Origin: Toxonevra muliebris
Taxonomy: Eukaryota > Arthropoda > Insecta > Diptera > Pallopteridae
DNA length: 64,000 nt
Assembly (NCBI GenBank): GCA_963691655.1
Contig: OY829326.1
Span: 69,495,235 to 69,559,234, forward strand
Reading direction: 5' to 3'
Numbering within the stretch: the first letter of the stretch is position 1; each line of letters begins with the position of its first letter. Of this stretch, positions 58,340 to 64,000 are shown in pieces. Below the pieces are notes generated by a model, which saw nothing but the letters and a program-made list of their open reading frames with translations, was not told the origin of the DNA and did no database searches. The position numbers and the translations under genes are program-made.

Positions 58340-60950
58340 CTAACCTAAAAATGTAAAAATGACAATTTTGGTAATTTTCTACTGCCTATAAAATTAAGAA
58401 ATGAATTCTTTTAAATTTTTCTATTAGTTATATTTTAAATTGCTATTATTTGTCTTTTGAACTGTTTTTAATCTATTCTTTAAATTCATTACAATTTTGA
58501 AAAACTCTAACTTTAAAACTTACTTTCCGTCCATTACTACGAGTTTCATAATAAAGTACTATTACTGATAGTACAATGCTCCTCGTTACTGAGTGCTTTG
58601 GTTTAGTCCAGCCCACCTTCAACTATTACAGACGGAGAGAATGTTTTTTAGTTTACCCTGGTCCAATAATTTTTCGCTGAGATATGGCATATTGAATTTC
58701 AAGATCTCATTTACATTTTTAAAAAATTTTCATAAACTTCCTGTACGGTCCGCAAGGAAATTATTACCAGTTTCTAGCAAAACAAGGGGAAAAAACTAAG
58801 AGGAATTATTCCTAGACTTTATAGATGATAGGCAATGGTCAAACCTTGTCCTTCCTTTTCAGAATTTTGGGATTAAAACTTCCTGAAGTGATAAGCTCGA
58901 ATTTTTTTTAGGATAATTTTTTAATGTTGCAGTTATCTGTTGCACCGAATGAATAAAAGAATGAAAGTATTGTCATTTGGTGTGCTAATGATAAAGACAA
59001 TTCATAAAATTTCATAAAAAAAAGTCCAATTGCATTTAAATTACATTGCGAAAATTGGATCAAAATGAGGGACAAAATGTACTGAAAAAGTACCAAAAAT
59101 AGACTCAAAAAAATACATTGGGACAACTAAAAGTCTACCAACTAAATCAGGGTATTTTTATATTTTAAGCCTTATAATATCTAATCCCACATGTTTCATT
59201 AATTCATTGATCCATTTTATTGACTTACACATCCCGAAAAGTTGAAAAATTGGCCTAAAAACATGCCACCTTCAGGACGTTATGAAAAATGGTTTAATGG
59301 TGGTCATAAAAATAAGTACTGGTTTCCTATACATATTTGTGCGCTCAATCAATATCAGGATATGAGCTAATATAACTAAACTCCGCCGGGGTATTGTCAA
59401 TCATTTCGTGTTGGAGCCATTTGGGCTGAAAGCTATTATTCAAAGAAATTCTATGACAATATTCTTCATATTAATGAAACCAATTAAATCATCAAGTAGC
59501 AAACTGATCTCACAGAGATCAAGATCAGCGCAAAATCTATTGAGATTTCTATGTAAGCGAATAATTTGAAATTTCACAAAAAGAACAAATCAATTTTCAA
59601 ACTCTTCAATTAACCGAGGGAGTAGGCTACTAGAGTAAGTAACAAAGTGATCTCGCAGTGATCAAAATGGGTGCAAAATCTATCAAAAGTTATATAGAAA
59701 CCAATGTCAGTTAATAATAAATATTATCGCTCACATTCAATCATAAATTCATTGGCATATGCTTTTTATTACAAATATCTATAACTCATGAACATCTAAT
59801 CCAGTTTGCAGCTTGTAAATTACATTAAGTCACATCACTGACTCATGGAATTGATATCATTTTAAGCAGAAAAACCTGCGAAAACACACTATATAATTTC
59901 AAAGAATTTCCACAGACCAAATACAAAGAATACAAATCATTTTATTTGTACTTTGCTCTGGATGTCTCATTTAATAAAATCATCATAAGACTTTTCTAAA
60001 AAATAAAACAAAAAAATTAGTACTTTTATTATTTTTTATTACGTGTATGCTATTTCCATTACGCTTACGCTTTTAGTAAGAAATGTGACATCGAAATCAC
60101 AATAAGGTCATAGTGTAAGCAAATAATAAAAAAAAACTTTAACTATGAAAGAAAAATGTGTGACATTTGCAGCTTAAAGTCTTTTTATGTCTACGAATAG
60201 TTTTAAAAAACCCAGTCCTAAAGTAAACAAAAAAACAAAAATATTTTGATTATTTTTAAGTTTTAAAATAAAAATAAAAAATGAGAAGAAGACGAAAAGA
60301 ATGTATAACTGAAACTGCTGACATACATATAAAATTATATTATTTATATTTTGTAGATTTCTTAAGAATTTGTGGTTTTTGTTGTTATTTTTTGAGTTTA
60401 TTATTTTAAATGAAGGTAAGCAAGACAAGGTTGAAAAAAGAAATGGTATGTGGTTTTCCATGCTTGGATAAATATTGGCATAGCTGTAGTTATAGCTACA
60501 TAGTAGCTGCATCTGTGATATATTTGGATTTAAGCTACTAGGAAATTTGTTCAAGCAAAGAATAATTTTAGTACTAAATTTTACAAAATCAATAAAAAAA
60601 ACAAAACAAAATACGTACATAACTCTTTTTGATTTATTCAATATTTCCTACCTTTAATTAACTTGAAACTTTTACAAGTTAATTCGATATCGTTTTCATT
60701 TGATACTTTTAAGCACTCATATCTCTTATTTGGCTATATAATAATTTATTACAGTACTGCATTATAAATATACATACATATTAATAGATTTTTTAATTGT
60801 TTTTTTTATATATTTTATTTCTATTTTCTTTTTACTTTTTGTTTTTTATTTTTAAAATAAAAATATAGAAATTAGTGCTGCTAATAAAGAAACATTTAGC
60901 GACAACATCTGTTGGGTAATGAAGCGTAATAACTTCATTAGATTCAAAGT
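58340..60950. other. AT-rich stretch, no supported gene
   Basis: Two similar pieces, 'tgatctcacagagatcaaga' (59504) and 'tgatctcgcagtgatcaaaa' (59648), about 145 bp apart, suggest a decayed local duplication. No domain-bearing frame; the 155-codon minus frame at 60174-60641 is a Phe/Leu/Asn-rich product of A/T runs. Confidence 0.4.
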
Positions 60951-60959
60951 TTTCTCCAA

Positions 60960-61165
60960 ACAATTTCAAACACACCCATACCATGACTTAGTGGCGTCGT
61001 GATTCGTTCGATCGAAACAATTTATTTTGTCTTAAAAACCTATATAGAGTACTTTTCAGTTATAACGTACCCGCATATAATTAACTTTCGGTTACAGCGA
61101 ACCAATTTCAATTGTACCAACCATTAGCGACACCAGAGATTCATATCCAATTTTTTTTTGCGTAG
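60960..61165. repeat. Fragment related to the 49.5-50.9 kb repeat tract
   Basis: Shares 'accatgacttagtgg' and 'attagcgacac' motifs with that tract. Confidence 0.3.
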
Positions 61166-61391
61166 TGTCGACTAAAACAAACTTTGTAGGCGCGCAGTTT
61201 TACAAATTTCCCTCAAATATTACAGTTTATTCCAGGAACTGAAAATAATGATTATTTTACAAAACTAAATGAAAAAAAACAGCATGTTCTAATTGTCGGA
61301 GAGCACAGTTGAGTACACCAAAATGATATTGGTTGCACGCTTTATTGAAACTAGTTAAGATTTTTATTTTTTGAGTATTACCCCTTAAAAT

Positions 61392-62123
61392 CGAAAATAA
61401 TTATTATCTATTGATTTTTATTTTTTAAATCTGGTTTAAAAATTATTTTTGTTTTTTATGTTTTTGCTCATCCGAAAAAATTAACTTATGATTTTTTTTT
61501 TCGAAAATAAAAATTATTGTTTGAGTTAATTTTTTTGCTTAATTTTTAATTATTGAAAAAACAATTCAAGTTTATTTTGCAACATCAAATAATTTTTTAG
61601 TCTCGAAAATAATTTTAAAGACACACTTGTTCACTGCGTATAAAAGGTGAAAATTTGAAACATTTTTGGAACTTGGGTTTATTTTTACCAAAATCAACAT
61701 TACAGATTTTTGTTGTTCAGTGACCTATAGTAAAATTTGATGAGCAACATATTTTTGGAACATATTAACCCTCTGTCAACCCTCGTAATGAGTCAAAAAA
61801 GAAACTTTTTCGAAAAGAGCTAAAAAGACCCATAGTTGTTGGTGCCAAAGGGTTAATATGTTGGAGGAAAATATTCTATGGAAAATTCGACTATAAATTG
61901 CCGTACATGCAATAACCGTACTCGCAATAACAAGGATTTATGAGGTTTTGAGTTTTTCATTTCGAAAAAAAAAATTGAACTCATTTTTATTTCCGAGCAA
62001 TAATTTTTATTCTCGAAAAAAAATAAAAATCATAAGTTAATTTTTTCGGATGAATAAAAACATAAAAATCAAAAATAATTTTTAAACCAGATTTAAAAAA
62101 TAAAAATCAGACAATAATTATTA
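61392..62123. mobile_element. Fold-back element with ~125-bp arms
   Basis: The left arm 61392-61517 and right arm 61998-62123 are inverted copies; e.g. 'aaatctggtttaaaaattat' against 'ataatttttaaaccagattt', and 'catccgaaaaaattaactta' against 'taagttaattttttcggatg'. The middle (about 480 bp) shows no frame. Confidence 0.7.
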
Positions 62124-62149
62124 TCGTTGATCGAAAGCAATTAAAATCA

Positions 62150-64000
62150 CAAAATAATTATTAAATTTAGATTTTTTGATATTGATTATAATAATTACGG
62201 TCCCTGGTATATTCAACAAAAAATTATAAATTATATACAACTGAAGGTCAGGTAAAAGTTGTAGGTAGCAAATGTGGAAAGAATATTTTCCCAAAATAAT
62301 ATTAATAAAACTAAAATTCGTAATGAGTTGGAAAGAACAAAAGCCTTACTTAGAAAAAAAAATTGAAAAATTGTATAAATTTTGAGCTATCAAGAGAAAT
62401 ATACAAAAAAGTTGAAAAAACTATTTTGAAGGCTTTTAAAATTGTTGTATTTATTTTGCACCACCATTATATTGGGTTTCGGAGAAGTAATAAGTCTTAA
62501 AATAACTGTTCTACCCAAAAAAGCGTGGCAAGTGACTGAGAAATTTCTCCCGTAAAAATTTTCGTTTTGTTTTTTAGTTTTTATAGGTTACAGTTTTTTT
62601 CTATTTATTACAGTTTTTGCAAAAAACAAAAAACAAAATATGGTAAGACTGTTGGTGCGGCAACCAAATTCATACATTTTTCTCGCGTGGCAAAATATTA
62701 TATAGTGCTCTCAAATTTCATAACTACACAAAACTTTTCGTAGCCCGATATTTCCACTTGAGATAAATCACTTTTGCTAATCCTTTTTAAATCAGCTTTA
62801 ATTGAAAAATACTGTATTTAAATCGAAGAGGGTCACTTTTTTTCCCCCATATAACGAAATATTTTAGGTTGTTAAACTGGAATTTAGTAATAATTAAAAC
62901 AAAGCTATTATAACGAATTATTCATATAAAAAGGCTTCGTATAACGAAGTATAGGTGTAGTTTCATTTCTCTCCATTTAACTCTAAAAATTCGTTACAGT
63001 TACAAATTTTCGTGGTCATAATGTAAATGTAAAGCGAAAAAGAAATTTTTATCCGGTTGTATAATGAGAAAATTTACGTAGTAATCTTGGAACTACAAAA
63101 AAATTGTCAAATACAAAAAAAAAAGAAATCTGATTCACTTCTCCAACAAGCAATCAAGCTGAATCGACAAGGTGTCAGGAACACGCAGAATCATCTAAAT
63201 GCGCACTTTTGAAAAAAAAAAATTCAAACTAGTAGAAAATCAGTTACCCCGTGTCTCGATTGGAAATAATTCTTGTCATAATTTATTACTAAAGTTATGT
63301 CATAAATTCAAGTGGGCAAATTTTGTCAAGATATTTCATTCTCGCACTAGATGCTTTGAAAGAATTTGAAAAACTTCAGCAAATTAATTTTTATACAATG
63401 TTTATATAATAGAAATCGTTTAATCGAAATTCGTTGTCTTCGAAACAAAATATTTGGCAGTAGTTTCCGTGCTGCTTGTTTTGTTTTTGTATAAACGTCA
63501 GTTTATTACAAGATTTATTGCTACAGAGTTGTCTTGTAATAAAGTTAGTAATACAAGACATGTCATAGAAAAGTTAAGTCATAAGGGATCTTCACGCGAT
63601 TTTTTTATGACAAGATGACGGGTCTAAAGTGAATTATGCTAACACAATTTGTGGAACTATATAATGAGCAAAGCTAGTGTTAATTCGATGCCCACATAGT
63701 ATCGATACTTTTACTCATTATTTGTATCGAATAAAAGTATCGATGCTACCGAAAATATCAGAAAATGTCGAATATATATTTAGATGCGAATTGATAGAAA
63801 ATTTTCAATAGAAGGAAAACTAATCAACAGATTATAGCTTGTTAAAAAGAGTTTATTTTAATGAAAAGAAAGGTTTCAATAAACATTATGTTCTACATGC
63901 ATACAATATTTTCACAAGTTTTTTTCCGATACCAATTAAAATAGTTATGGCATAGCATGGAGTAAAAAAAGTACTTGAATCGAATGAAAAGTATCGAGTA
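62150..64000. other. AT-rich stretch, no supported gene
   Basis: The text 'agtatcgatacttttactc' (63699) and 'gaataaaagtatcgatgc' (63729) form a small palindrome like hAT-type ends. 'aaagtatcgag' at the window end may belong to the same element. Nothing else recognised. Confidence 0.4.

Noticed and set aside
60174..60641. 155-codon minus-strand frame as a gene
   Set aside because: Phe/Leu/Asn/Lys-rich product of A/T runs without domain or signal.

Overview
The window looks like nuclear DNA of a schizophoran fly (Drosophila-like, but with much larger introns). It is AT-rich, holds typical dipteran microsatellites, and carries part of one recognisable host gene: CrebA, the CREB3/OASIS-type bZIP transcription factor of secretory tissues, on the minus strand. 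The family of fly (drosophilid, tephritid, calyptrate) cannot be settled from the sequence alone.

Host gene. Four coding exons of CrebA are readable with consistent splice phases: 14692-14905, 2807-3657, 2208-2738 and 1990-2133 (transcript order). They encode 580 residues, from a segment near the N-terminus to the start of the bZIP basic region. The exon with the start codon should lie at higher coordinates and was not found. The exon with the rest of the basic region and the leucine zipper must lie left of position 1. The introns are two small ones (68 and 74 bp), one of 11 kb, and two that run off the window.

Everything else is intron or upstream sequence filled with transposon debris. From left to right: a tandem array of ~490-bp units with a perfect inverted copy at its left edge and a hammerhead-ribozyme-like core in each unit (1-1662); Jockey-type non-LTR retrotransposon remains (6.7-8.4 kb, 11.2 kb, 41.3 kb, 57.1 kb); a nearly intact mariner with two in-frame stops inside the 11-kb CrebA intron (12869-14154); fold-back or terminal-inverted-repeat elements at 23.0, 24.3, 26.4, 27.2, 42.6, 48.0, 50.1, 52.6 and 61.4 kb; a 1058-bp hAT-like element with an 8-bp target duplication (32028-33085); a diverged copy of the left-edge array unit (33282-33500); a Tc1/mariner relic (38.9-39.4 kb); a tRNA-related SINE-like sequence (46.6 kb); a second, deleted mariner relic (47.4 kb); and gypsy and non-LTR pol fragments (56.1-56.8 kb).

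No further host gene could be supported between 14.9 and 64 kb. The most interesting signal is the left-edge array. Unit lengths differ only in an A-run, the array ends in that A-run, an inverted fragment is joined at its 5' side, and each unit holds CTGATGA-hairpin-GAAA-hairpin-GTC. This resembles Penelope-like elements or animal retrozymes, but helix I of the ribozyme is poor, so it remains a hypothesis.
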